DNA of 64,000 bases from Haloferula rosea. Lineage in GTDB: Bacteria > Verrucomicrobiota > Verrucomicrobiia > Verrucomicrobiales > Akkermansiaceae. How positions within the stretch are numbered: position 1 is the first letter of the stretch; every line of letters starts with the position of its first letter. Under the pieces are notes generated by a model that searched no databases, was not told where the DNA came from, and saw nothing but the letters and a program-made list of their open reading frames with translations. Shown piece by piece: positions 1 to 8,149 of this stretch. The translations under genes were made by a program, and so were the position numbers. The stretch spans positions 1-64,000 of the forward strand of contig NZ_JAENII010000008.1 in the NCBI RefSeq assembly GCF_016595525.1. The letters run 5' to 3'.

Positions 1-162
1 CGACTCCGAGCCAAGGGCAAGAAGTCGATTGTGATTATCGGCGCTATCATGACCAAGCTTCTTCACTTGATCTTCGGTGTCCTCAGATCCGGAAACCCTT
101 TGATCCAACCCGCCATCTCCAGCATCAACCTCATCCCGAAATATCCCGAAAATACCCCTTGA
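1..162 (+). CDS. IS110-family transposase, C-terminal fragment (runs off window start)
   Basis: The first 53 codons of the window read in frame 1 to a TGA stop. They contain a segment like IGAIMTKLLHLIFGVL followed by RSGNPL, which matches the extreme C-terminus of IS110-type (DEDD/serine, Transposase_20) transposases, where a conserved 'KLLHL-x-GVL-K-SG-x-PF' tail ends the protein. IS110 elements move without long terminal inverted repeats, so the element boundary cannot be set from this end alone. The start lies outside the window, so intactness is unknown. It sits beside a truncated RHS gene in AT-richer DNA, which fits an accessory patch shaped by transposition. The family call is from recognition of the tail only. 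Confidence 0.7.
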   Translation, partial: RLRAKGKKSIVIIGAIMTKLLHLIFGVLRSGNPLIQPAISSINLIPKYPENTP

Positions 163-227
163 TTCCATCACCGTAACTGACCCCTCTTACACGAGTGTTC
201 GATTTCCGGGGCCGACCTCTTTCTCGC
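163..227. other. Short intergenic gap between converging transposase and exported-protein genes
   Basis: The 65 bases between the two convergent stops show no convincing terminator hairpin, inverted repeat or target-site duplication. If the IS110 element has a conserved right end it must lie here, but nothing diagnostic is visible by eye. Confidence 0.4.
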
Positions 228-764
228 TCAATCTAACGGCATTCTCAACAGCTCAAGGGCTGAACTCGTCACATGAAGCAACTCGTCGCGAGGAACTTCC
301 TCGCCACGGGAAAGCCTCTCTTCGAGTGCAACTAAGTCCTCAACCACTGCAGCCTTTCTCGCCTTGACCGAATTGCGGTTCTCGATCACACGATCCACCC
401 TGAGAACCCCCAGGCTCTTTTCATTCCGGTCAGCAGTAAACACTCCCTCGAAGAGATACGAGCTAGACTTCCTCAGAACGCCGACACTCCCATCAAATTC
501 GACCTTGAGAGCACTTCGCATAAACCCCTCTTGGATGCTTTCACGAGAATCAAAAAGATAAGACACCCCACTAACTACACTCAAGATCCCTTCAACTTGT
601 AATCGCTCACGCTCAAAGTCGGATGAATTCGCTGAAATCTCCTTAATCCCCACCCGGACAGTTTGACTTCCATCCGATTCAACATTGTCCTCCTGCCCGA
701 ATCCGACTCCAAGAATTCCCCACAATGATGCTATCGCTATCGTGAAAAACTTCATAATGCTCAT
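228..764 (-). CDS. Small exported protein of unknown function, possible immunity partner of the upstream RHS protein
   Basis: The frame reads MSIMKFFTIAIASLWGILG at its N-terminus, a plausible signal peptide ending near GFGQ. The mature part is about 155 residues. I chose the ATG at 764; a second ATG nine bases in (755) gives 175 residues. The frame is open further upstream into the RHS gene, but those residues do not look like protein N-termini. The middle (roughly residues 45-120) alternates short beta-like stretches (LQVEGILSVVSG, ALKVEFDG, YLFEGVF, LGVLRVDRVI), which recalls small OB-fold-like exported domains. The C-terminal 50 residues are charged and probably helical. It lies 40 bp downstream of the RHS gene on the same strand, the usual place for an RHS immunity gene, but an export signal and lack of a recognised immunity family leave that as inference. 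The local DNA is AT-rich (one 60-base line near 541 is about 40% GC). Confidence 0.55.
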   Translation of the reverse strand: MSIMKFFTIAIASLWGILGVGFGQEDNVESDGSQTVRVGIKEISANSSDFERERLQVEGILSVVSGVSYLFDSRESIQEGFMRSALKVEFDGSVGVLRKSSSYLFEGVFTADRNEKSLGVLRVDRVIENRNSVKARKAAVVEDLVALEERLSRGEEVPRDELLHVTSSALELLRMPLD

Positions 765-804
765 TCTATATCCAAGTTGAAACTGACTCAATAACAACCC
801 ATTT

Positions 805-3066
805 TTACTTAGCATTCCCGATGTTTGTTGTGTCATCTGGATGCACAGTTCCATCAACACGCCCTTTCCTGTCAGCCCGAGGCTTCCGGCTGAGATCGAG
901 CTCCACCATATCACCGTCTGGATTAACTACAAAACCAAGCTCAAGACCCAATCCCTTCCCGAAGTGGTAGTCTTCGACCGAAAAGTAACGCGCCATTCTC
1001 ATATTGATATCGTAAACATGCCAGTCCACATCGACCACATCAGGATTGTAAGGAGGACGCTGATGCTTCGGCGATCGCGGACCCGGCTGAGAGTGGTAAT
1101 AGCCAATGACGTGGCACTGATCATCTCCATTACGATAATTCCGAAACTTCTCAAACTCTGATTCCTCAGGATTGTCAGCATTGTGGAGCCTAACACTGCG
1201 CTCCTCCTTATCGGTGATTGCCGGAGTGTATAGGTAATATAGGTCGAAACGGACTGTTGTCGTCTTCTGACAGTCATCGCTGGTATGCTTCCGCATATCA
1301 TATTCCGACTCATCGGCGTTCCTGCATGAACAATCAACACGTGATTTCTCGCTACGGCTCCAGCAGCGCAGAATGAAGCCGCCGTATTCCCAATGGTTCT
1401 TTTTACTGAGAGGAAATATCTCCTTCATAGCGGCAACGGCTGCGCTCCTCGCAGTATCATATTTTGTCTGAAGGGCTACGAGACCGAGCAAATCCCACCG
1501 ATTCACCCCATCATTCCCGACGAATCCGTATAAGTTGACCCCGCCGCGTTCCCCGATTGGATCCCTGGATGGCCACCTTCCCGTCACCGGGTCGTAGTAT
1601 CTGTAGCCATAATAGCTGAATCCAGTTTCCTCGTCTCGATACTTCGTGCTGAACTGCCAAGGGTTGTCGTCGACGAGGACGCCAGTGGATTCGCGCACGT
1701 TGCCGAAGGCATCGTAACGGTAGATCCCTCCGTTGTTCGCCTGATTGGTCAGGCGGGCGGGGTTGCCATTCCCGTCATAGTGGTAGTAGAGGGCGTGGCT
1801 ACCGGTGACGACGCGTGCCAGCAGACCGCCCACACCACCGGCTCCCTGGAGGCTGCCACTGAGATCCTCGCCCCAGACCAAATACGCCCGCAGGATCGGG
1901 GCGTTGGTGCTCGGGGCTGCGGCATGTTCCTGAATCACGTTCCATCCGTCATAGACGAAGAGGACGGTCTCGGCAACCAGAGAACTCCCATCGTCAGCGG
2001 AGGTTGCATGGGTGGTGGTTTCCTTGGCCACGCGGCGCCCGAGGGCGTCGTAGTGGTAGTAGGCGATGGGGTTCCCGGCCGAATCCCTCACCTCCCGGAG
2101 CCGATTCCAGGCATCCCAGACGAAGCTGCGCGTGCCGTCACTGGTCAGATTGCCGTCCGCATCGTGGTTTCGGGTCCCCTGCGGCGGGGTGGTGGGTGAG
2201 GTGATGGTGGCATACTGATTGAGGTCGTTGGGGGCATAGTTGGTATTGCCCTGCGCGACGGTCGACGAGGCTCCTTGAAGGGTCACCGCAAGACTGGTGC
2301 GGTTGCCCATGTCGTCATAGCTGTAGTCGTGGTCTTTGACGAAGGGGGCGGTGGTATTTCGGGGATCGCTCACGTCGTGGTCGACAGCTGTCAGCTGTCC
2401 GGCAGCATCGTGCTGGTAACGGTCGCCCACATTGCCCTTCCAAGCTTGGGCGATGCGCCGGGAACGCTTGTCGTAGGTATACCAGTTTCCATCCATCCAA
2501 CCTCCGTTGGTATTGCGGTGGACCCGTCCGGTGAGCCGCTTGCCTTGGTCGTAATTGGGGTCGGTGCTTGCTCCATTCTCATACTGCAGCCAATCGATAA
2601 GTCCGTCCTTGCGGCGGGTGTAGGTCGCTAGCGCGGTGGTCTGGCCGTCATCGGGGTTGTAGACGTATTGCAGCTGACCGCGCAGGTTGTAGCGATAGTC
2701 CACTTGCTCGGTGCCCCCGGGGCTGGTTGGATAGGTCAAATGCGAGAGTCGGCCGGCGTCATCGTGATCGTAGCCTACGAGGTAGCTCTGGCCCGTATGC
2801 GCCTGGGTGACGGTGGAAGGGTCTCCATTGGCGTGATACGTGGTGGTCACGGTGGCGATGCTATTATTCTGCGTCAAGGGGCGGCCGCTGTCATCGTAGG
2901 TGAAGCTGCTGTTCTCCCCTGAACCGTAGAGTCCAGGCCCGCTCCAGTTAATGGAGGTCAAGCGGTCGCGCTGGTCGTAGCCATAGGTCGCCTTTTTCAG
3001 GCTGGGGCGTGTGTGGGTGGCTTCAACTGTGATTTCCCTCCCCTCACTCTCGCCCCCAAGCTCCAC
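805..3066 (-). CDS. RHS/YD-repeat protein with C-terminal DUF4329 (JAMM-like) domain, 5'-truncated
   Basis: Residues from about 25 to 490 are YD repeats (for example YDQRDRL, YDDSGRPL, YDDMGNRTSL, YDALGRRV, YDAFGNVRES). They end in the RHS core signature RYRDEETGF-like KYRDEETGFSYYGYRYYDP, then GRWPSRDPIGERGG and NLYGFVGNDGVNRWDLLGL. The variable tip after that (about residues 520-753) contains AAVAAM, E560 in WEYGGFIL, and H658 in GYYHSQPG, followed by an Asp-rich stretch and VNPDGDMVEL. This layout matches DUF4329, a JAB/JAMM-like domain common on polymorphic toxins. The second His of the usual H-x-H is Gln (Q660). No signal peptide, Tc-type shell or plug region precedes the repeats, and the first residues overlap the end of the upstream hydantoinase-like gene by 23 bases. 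The gene is therefore likely a displaced 3' part of a longer RHS gene. Whether it is expressed from its ATG is uncertain. Confidence 0.75.
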   Translation of the reverse strand: MELGGESEGREITVEATHTRPSLKKATYGYDQRDRLTSINWSGPGLYGSGENSSFTYDDSGRPLTQNNSIATVTTTYHANGDPSTVTQAHTGQSYLVGYDHDDAGRLSHLTYPTSPGGTEQVDYRYNLRGQLQYVYNPDDGQTTALATYTRRKDGLIDWLQYENGASTDPNYDQGKRLTGRVHRNTNGGWMDGNWYTYDKRSRRIAQAWKGNVGDRYQHDAAGQLTAVDHDVSDPRNTTAPFVKDHDYSYDDMGNRTSLAVTLQGASSTVAQGNTNYAPNDLNQYATITSPTTPPQGTRNHDADGNLTSDGTRSFVWDAWNRLREVRDSAGNPIAYYHYDALGRRVAKETTTHATSADDGSSLVAETVLFVYDGWNVIQEHAAAPSTNAPILRAYLVWGEDLSGSLQGAGGVGGLLARVVTGSHALYYHYDGNGNPARLTNQANNGGIYRYDAFGNVRESTGVLVDDNPWQFSTKYRDEETGFSYYGYRYYDPVTGRWPSRDPIGERGGVNLYGFVGNDGVNRWDLLGLVALQTKYDTARSAAVAAMKEIFPLSKKNHWEYGGFILRCWSRSEKSRVDCSCRNADESEYDMRKHTSDDCQKTTTVRFDLYYLYTPAITDKEERSVRLHNADNPEESEFEKFRNYRNGDDQCHVIGYYHSQPGPRSPKHQRPPYNPDVVDVDWHVYDINMRMARYFSVEDYHFGKGLGLELGFVVNPDGDMVELDLSRKPRADRKGRVDGTVHPDDTTNIGNAK

Positions 3067-6000
3067 CGCCCGGCGTTTCGATCCTTACGCGTTCACCCGC
3101 CTCCGCCAGGTAGGTCACCACTCCCGGCAGTTCCACCTCGGAGCCCTCGGCATGGATCCGCGTCTGTTTCCCTCCGAGCCCATCGGCCCCACCGTCCATA
3201 CCGGATGGACACGTGGTCCTTCGTTGGGTGAGGAACGAAACCGTCACCGGCCGGAGGAATTCAATCTCGCGCACGATCCCATCACCGCCGGGATGAATCC
3301 CGGTGCCCCCCGACCCCCGACGTAACCGGTGTTGGGTGACGCGAACCGGATACCGTTGCTCCATCAACTCCGGATCCGTTAGAGCGGTATTGGTCATGTG
3401 GACATGCCTGCCGCTGCATCCGGCATGGCCCGGACCTGCACCGGAACCTCCGGCAAGGGTTTCGTAGTAGCCGAATCCATCGTCGCCAAAGAGGAAGTTG
3501 TTCATCGTCCCCGGCCCGTTCGCCGAAATTCCGAGTGCTTCGAGAAGTGTATCCGCCAGACGTTGGCTGGTTTCCACATTTCCTCCCACCACAGCAGGTG
3601 CCTGCCCAGCTGGCCGCGAGAAATCCGGATTCAGCATTCCCGCGGGAAGCACGATCTCAACCGGAGCCAGCAACCCTTCATTCAGTGGCACGTCGTCCTT
3701 CAACCACAAACGCAGGACATACAGGAGCACGCTGCGAACGATCGCCGGGGTCGCGTTCAGGTTCCCCGGGTGCTCATCCGCACTCCCGGTGAAGTCAACG
3801 AGCATCCGGCCACCGCCCGAAGTGATCCTCACCTTCAAGATCCGCCCGTCATCCAGAACTCCCTCCGCGCCACGAAGCGCGATCGGCCCTTCCAGATGAT
3901 CACGCATCAACCTCGCCGATCGCTCGACCACCTCCGAAAGACGTCTCCTCACTTCATCCGCGCCAAAACCATCCGCCAGTTTCACCAGTGCATCCCGGCC
4001 GAAATGGCAGGCTGCCAGCTGGGCTTCGGCATCAGCAAGATTGTCCTCCGGCCGTCGCGATGGATACGGCGCATCCCGTAGCAGCGCTTCCAATCGGTCC
4101 AATCGGGCCCTCCCCTTCTCGACCAGCAGCATCGGAGAAATCAGCACGCCTTCTTCCGCCAGGCAGGTGGCGGATGCCGGCATCGACCCCGGGGCCATGC
4201 CACCAAGTTCCGCATGGTGGGCGCGGTTCGCCACGTAGCCGAGCAGCTTCGCGTCGCGATCATGCACCGGGGCGATCACGGTCACATCCGGAAGATGGGA
4301 TCCTCCGGCTCCCGGATCATTCGTGATCACCACATCGCCAACCCCGAGCTCGATCCGCTGGACCACCTCCCGGACACAGACTCCCAGCGCACCCAGATGG
4401 ACCGGCACGTGAGGCGCACTCGCGACCAAGCGTCCATCGACATCCAGCAAGGCACAGGAGTAGTCCATGCGGTCCTTGACGTTGGTGGAGACCGCGGTGC
4501 GCTTCAGAGCTTCACCCATGGCATCGAGCATTCCCTCGAAGCGACTGCGGAAAAGCCCGGCAAGCACCGCATCCGGGGTGGCCGTTCCGGTTTCACGCGA
4601 TGCGCCCGACGCACGTTCCAGCCACAGGGTCTTGCGCGAACCCATTCGCATCCTCCACCCCTCGGGGATCACGCAGGTCGAGAAGCAGTCCTGGAGCAAC
4701 TCCGGCCCGTGGACGAAGGTTTCGCCAAAAGTCTCCTTCGCCACGGGTTCCAGCGTATCCTCTCCGATGACCCGCAGGGCCACCAGTTCGAGCACGCGCT
4801 CCTCCCCGACGGGATAGCCAAAGGTCTGCTGGTAGGTGCGTTTGAATGCGCCTTCGAGATCCGAGGCACTTCCGTGCATCGACTCCACGTCCAAGGCCGA
4901 CTCCTGCCCTTGGATCCGCAGCGTGGCAAGCCAGCGCATCCGCGGCGACTCGATGCCGAGCGCCCTGCCGACCTCATCCGCCAACCTGCCCCAGATGCCC
5001 TCCACGTCCGCATCATCGAGGACCTGCAGCACCTGGGAGACCGCCTGCTCCTGCCGGACTGCCCGCTCCAGACCCCACGCACTCAGCAAGCCCGCATCGC
5101 CGGGGACGAGGACATGATCCAGCTCGAGTTTCTCCGCAATCGCCGTCGCATGTTGAGGGCCGGCTCCGCCGAAGGCCAACAAGGCATGCCCGCCCATGTC
5201 CACACCCTCCCGGATGCTGACCGACCGAATCGCCTCGGCCATGGTCTCCACCGCGATGTCCCGCAGCCCCCGGAGCAGACCACCGGGATCCGCCACCACC
5301 TCACCCGTTGATTCCATCTCCGCGATGAGCTCGGCGAACTTCGCTTCCGACGCCCTTCGATCCAGTGGAATGCCCGCCTTGTCAGGATCCATCAAGCCAA
5401 GCAGGAGATTCACATCGGTCAGCGTCAGAGGGCCGCCCCGTCCATAGCACGCCGGTCCTGGATCCGACCCCGCACTCTCCGGACCCACCTCCAACTGGCC
5501 GTGTCGCCACTGACAGATCGATCCTCCTCCGGCCGCGACTGTCTCGATCTTCAGCGCCGGAGCCACCACGCGGGCAGGCCCGATCTGCTGCTCGCTTCGA
5601 TACTGAAAGGATCCATCCAGACGCGCCACATCCGTGCTCGTACCCCCCATGTCAAAGGTCAGCAATCGAGGGAATCCGGCCGCGCGACCGATCTCCGCGG
5701 CTCCGATCAAGCCACCTGCCGGGCCGGAAAGGAGCGAATCCTTCGGGTGATAGCGATCCGGAGGCACGAGCCCCCCGGCGCTGGTCATGAACCCGAGCCC
5801 CGCGCCATCGAGCGGACCGGAAACCCGCGCCACGAAATGCCGCATGATCGGCGCCAGAAACGCATCGGCCACCACCGTCTCGGTCCGCGGAAGAAGACGG
5901 ATCAACGGTGCCGTCGCCGAGGAAAGCGTGACCTCGGAAAATCCCTCCGCCCGCAACCATTCTCCGACCTGATCCTCGTGGCGCGATGATCGCCAGCCGT

Positions 6001-6664
6001 GCATCAACGAAACCGCCGCGACTTCACATCCATCCTCAAGCGCTTGCCGGGCCTGCCGCCTGACCTGCAATTCATCGAGTGGATCCAGTTCATCCCCACC
6101 CGGATCCAACCTACCACGAATGCCGTAGACGCCGGTCGCCAGATGCTCATGAGCCGGTTGCTGCAACGAGAACAGATCCACCCGCCTCTGGTCGCGGATC
6201 TCCAACAGATCCTCCATCCCCTCGGAAACGAACAAGGCCACCCTGGCTCCTTTCCCCTCCAACAAGGCATTCGTCCCGCGCGTCGTCGCCACCCGCATGT
6301 CCAGTTCGGGAAATTCCTCACCCGGTCCGACACCGACCAGAATCCGCGCCGCCACGACCGGGGCCTCTTCGCCGCCGTCGAGCTCCACCAACCCCTTGCC
6401 ACCTCCATGCAGGACGCGTCCTCCTTCATGCCCGGTCACCTCGACACCATCGGCACTTTTCCACCCGACCAACAGGCCATCGGGCCAGCCCACCGCCGCG
6501 CCCTTCAAATCCATCCAACCCTCCGCATCCGGCGCACCGAGCTCCACCCTCAACCTGCCATCAGACAGGATCTTGCAGCGGGATTCCCTGCCATCAGGGC
6601 TCCGTGCCCAGGCATCGGTGAAGGTTCCTCCGGTATCCACCCGGACCTGCCAGCATCCACTCAT
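3044..6664 (-). CDS. Fused HyuA-HyuB hydantoinase / 5-oxoprolinase-type enzyme
   Basis: This 1,206-residue protein fuses both subunits of the ATP-dependent hydantoinase/5-oxoprolinase family. The N-terminal half (about 1-670) is HyuA-like, with the actin-type phosphate motif VDTGGTFTDAW at residues 9-19 and a second motif LTFDMGGTSTDVA near residue 330. The C-terminal half (from about 695) is HyuB-like, starting near LFRSRFEGMLDAMGEA, with ITNDPGAGGSHLPDVTV and ending in the usual IETPGGGAWG. Members hydrolyse 5-oxoproline or hydantoin rings with ATP, and the length equals eukaryotic-type 5-oxoprolinases. The exact substrate cannot be read from sequence. I chose the ATG at 6664 because it overlaps the upstream stop as TGATG; a start 33 bases earlier adds an unlikely leader. 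It appears translationally coupled to an MglA-like gene, an unusual partner. Confidence 0.88.
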   Translation of the reverse strand: MSGCWQVRVDTGGTFTDAWARSPDGRESRCKILSDGRLRVELGAPDAEGWMDLKGAAVGWPDGLLVGWKSADGVEVTGHEGGRVLHGGGKGLVELDGGEEAPVVAARILVGVGPGEEFPELDMRVATTRGTNALLEGKGARVALFVSEGMEDLLEIRDQRRVDLFSLQQPAHEHLATGVYGIRGRLDPGGDELDPLDELQVRRQARQALEDGCEVAAVSLMHGWRSSRHEDQVGEWLRAEGFSEVTLSSATAPLIRLLPRTETVVADAFLAPIMRHFVARVSGPLDGAGLGFMTSAGGLVPPDRYHPKDSLLSGPAGGLIGAAEIGRAAGFPRLLTFDMGGTSTDVARLDGSFQYRSEQQIGPARVVAPALKIETVAAGGGSICQWRHGQLEVGPESAGSDPGPACYGRGGPLTLTDVNLLLGLMDPDKAGIPLDRRASEAKFAELIAEMESTGEVVADPGGLLRGLRDIAVETMAEAIRSVSIREGVDMGGHALLAFGGAGPQHATAIAEKLELDHVLVPGDAGLLSAWGLERAVRQEQAVSQVLQVLDDADVEGIWGRLADEVGRALGIESPRMRWLATLRIQGQESALDVESMHGSASDLEGAFKRTYQQTFGYPVGEERVLELVALRVIGEDTLEPVAKETFGETFVHGPELLQDCFSTCVIPEGWRMRMGSRKTLWLERASGASRETGTATPDAVLAGLFRSRFEGMLDAMGEALKRTAVSTNVKDRMDYSCALLDVDGRLVASAPHVPVHLGALGVCVREVVQRIELGVGDVVITNDPGAGGSHLPDVTVIAPVHDRDAKLLGYVANRAHHAELGGMAPGSMPASATCLAEEGVLISPMLLVEKGRARLDRLEALLRDAPYPSRRPEDNLADAEAQLAACHFGRDALVKLADGFGADEVRRRLSEVVERSARLMRDHLEGPIALRGAEGVLDDGRILKVRITSGGGRMLVDFTGSADEHPGNLNATPAIVRSVLLYVLRLWLKDDVPLNEGLLAPVEIVLPAGMLNPDFSRPAGQAPAVVGGNVETSQRLADTLLEALGISANGPGTMNNFLFGDDGFGYYETLAGGSGAGPGHAGCSGRHVHMTNTALTDPELMEQRYPVRVTQHRLRRGSGGTGIHPGGDGIVREIEFLRPVTVSFLTQRRTTCPSGMDGGADGLGGKQTRIHAEGSEVELPGVVTYLAEAGERVRIETPGGGAWGRE

Positions 6665-7224
6665 CAGGTCAGCCGTCCCGCCCCTGCCTGACGCCACAGG
6701 GCATTGAACACCGCGCCTTCGCCATGCGGGCGACTCGCCGAAGTCACCACGCGCGCCACCTCTTCACCCGGCGGCAGACCAAGCCAACCATCCATACGCG
6801 ACGGCTGGAAACCCGGGTGGCCGTCGCATCGATGGTACTGGAGAACCAGTGGCTTCGAGCGGAGATCGTAGCCACCCCGCTGCGCACTCTCCGCCACGCG
6901 CTGGAGCGACCTCCAGCCCTCCTCCAGATGCTCATGACGCACGTCGAACACAAAGATCACCGCATCGGATTGACGAACCAACAGATCCTGTCCGGCCACA
7001 TACGGACACGCATCATCGAGACAACGCATCAGGAGAGTGCGGCGATCACCCGCCTCGTTGGGCGCGGCGATTTCCGCCGACCACACTCTCAACTCGCCGA
7101 CATAGTGCGCCAGCGGTTCGGCGTTGAACCGCCGACAAACCGCCTCAAGCACTTCCTGGCGGCCGTGACCAAGAGCACCTGCCACGGTCACCCGGAATGG
7201 GCGTGCATCCGTGGAGCTGCTCAT
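6664..7224 (-). CDS. MglA-like small GTPase-fold protein with degenerate nucleotide-binding motifs
   Basis: The 186-residue protein follows the MglA/Ras-like pattern: a beta-strand and loop at the N-terminus (VTVAGALGHGRQEVL, residues 12-26), then SDAVIFVFDVRHEHLEEG, then KPLVLQYHRCDG, which aligns with MglA 'LPLVLQYNKRD'. The P-loop GxxxxGK[ST] is changed to G-ALGH-G-R-Q (R22, Q23), and the base-specificity motif NKxD is changed to HRCD. Both changes argue against normal GTP binding, so it is probably a pseudo-GTPase. It lies 17 bp downstream of a roadblock-domain gene, the same pairing as MglA with MglB, where the roadblock protein binds the GTPase. Its stop overlaps the hydantoinase-type start. 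MglA family assignment is by motif recognition; loss of GTPase activity is inference. Confidence 0.65.
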   Translation of the reverse strand: MSSSTDARPFRVTVAGALGHGRQEVLEAVCRRFNAEPLAHYVGELRVWSAEIAAPNEAGDRRTLLMRCLDDACPYVAGQDLLVRQSDAVIFVFDVRHEHLEEGWRSLQRVAESAQRGGYDLRSKPLVLQYHRCDGHPGFQPSRMDGWLGLPPGEEVARVVTSASRPHGEGAVFNALWRQAGAGRLT

Positions 7225-7241
7225 GACCGGCGAAGATGCGT

Positions 7242-8030
7242 CTACATCCGACCGATTTCACGGGCGGCAATCATCAGGGTCTCGCGAACCCCGGGTGCGA
7301 AGCCTCCATCGGTCTGGACAGCCAGCATGACCGATCCTTCACGGATGAAGTCGATCGGAGCGCTACCACAATAAAGTTTCACCTGACCCCCACCGAAGCC
7401 AAGACCACCAAGGACGCGCTTGATGCCTTCCACGGCTCCGATGTCCGCGGCCGAAACACGACCCAGCTGGCGGATGCCTGGAAGGGCGCCTGCACGCTGA
7501 AGGATTTCGCTTTCGGAAAGCTCGCGGTCCACGCCGAAAATCGCGCGCAACTCGAGCTGCTTGATCGTGGAGGAATCGGATTCAGTCATGTCGATGGATG
7601 ATGAAGAGGGTGCGGGTGAAGCCGGAGCCGGCGTCACCGGCTCCACGGCAGGAGCGGGTTCCACCTTCTCAGGTGCCTGGCCGAAGGGAGAATCCTCCTT
7701 CTTGGCCGGCTCGGGGGAACCCCCAAACGGGCTCGAGGCCGGCTCTGCGGATTTCGGTGATTCATCGACACCGAATGGAGAAGTCGAAGCGGCGGGTGGC
7801 TCGAAACCGAAAGGTGACTTGCCCTGCCCCGAAGCGAATGGGCTACTCGATTCAGCCTCCGGCTTCAGGCGCGTTGCCTCCTCGTCATCACCTGCCACGG
7901 CAAATGGCGACTTGGGGGCCTCGGCCGGGGCGGCAAACGGGTTCTTCGCGGACTCGTCGACCGCGAACGGGCTCTTCGGAGGAGAGGCAAAGCCTTCCTG
8001 CGGTTCAAAAATTCCTTTTTCTTTGCTCAT
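7242..8030 (-). CDS. Roadblock/LC7 (MglB-like) protein with N-terminal SPF-repeat disordered tail
   Basis: Residues 1-150 are low-complexity, rich in Pro, Ser, Ala and Glu, and carry eight copies of a [SN]PF[AG] motif at about residues 20, 30, 41, 63, 72, 84, 100 and 114. The C-terminal ~105 residues look like a roadblock/LC7 fold, ending with LAVQTDGGFAPGVRETL and AAREIGR, close to MglB-type C-termini. Roadblock proteins regulate or scaffold MglA-type GTPases, and an MglA-like gene follows 17 bp downstream. I chose the ATG at 8030 (MSKEKGIFEPQEGF); a GTG 33 bases upstream is possible but gives a basic leader unlike the rest. The repeated linear motif suggests a multivalent docking tail. The protein also contains several KSPF sites with Ser before Pro, possible phosphorylation targets; that is speculative. 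Confidence 0.65.
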   Translation of the reverse strand: MSKEKGIFEPQEGFASPPKSPFAVDESAKNPFAAPAEAPKSPFAVAGDDEEATRLKPEAESSSPFASGQGKSPFGFEPPAASTSPFGVDESPKSAEPASSPFGGSPEPAKKEDSPFGQAPEKVEPAPAVEPVTPAPASPAPSSSSIDMTESDSSTIKQLELRAIFGVDRELSESEILQRAGALPGIRQLGRVSAADIGAVEGIKRVLGGLGFGGGQVKLYCGSAPIDFIREGSVMLAVQTDGGFAPGVRETLMIAAREIGRM

Positions 8031-8149
8031 CCTACGCTGGTTGGGGTGTGGGGAAACGCGCACCTGTTGGATGCACGATTTGATTTAACTAGCCAAACAT
8101 TCCGCTAAAGTCGAGGCCTCATCGCGTCGTTCTGACAAGCCCGACGGGC

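Noticed and set aside
805-3066. RHS gene treated as complete with a true N-terminus at 3066
   Set aside because: It lacks a signal peptide and shell, and its first codons overlap the hydantoinase end, so it is listed as truncated.
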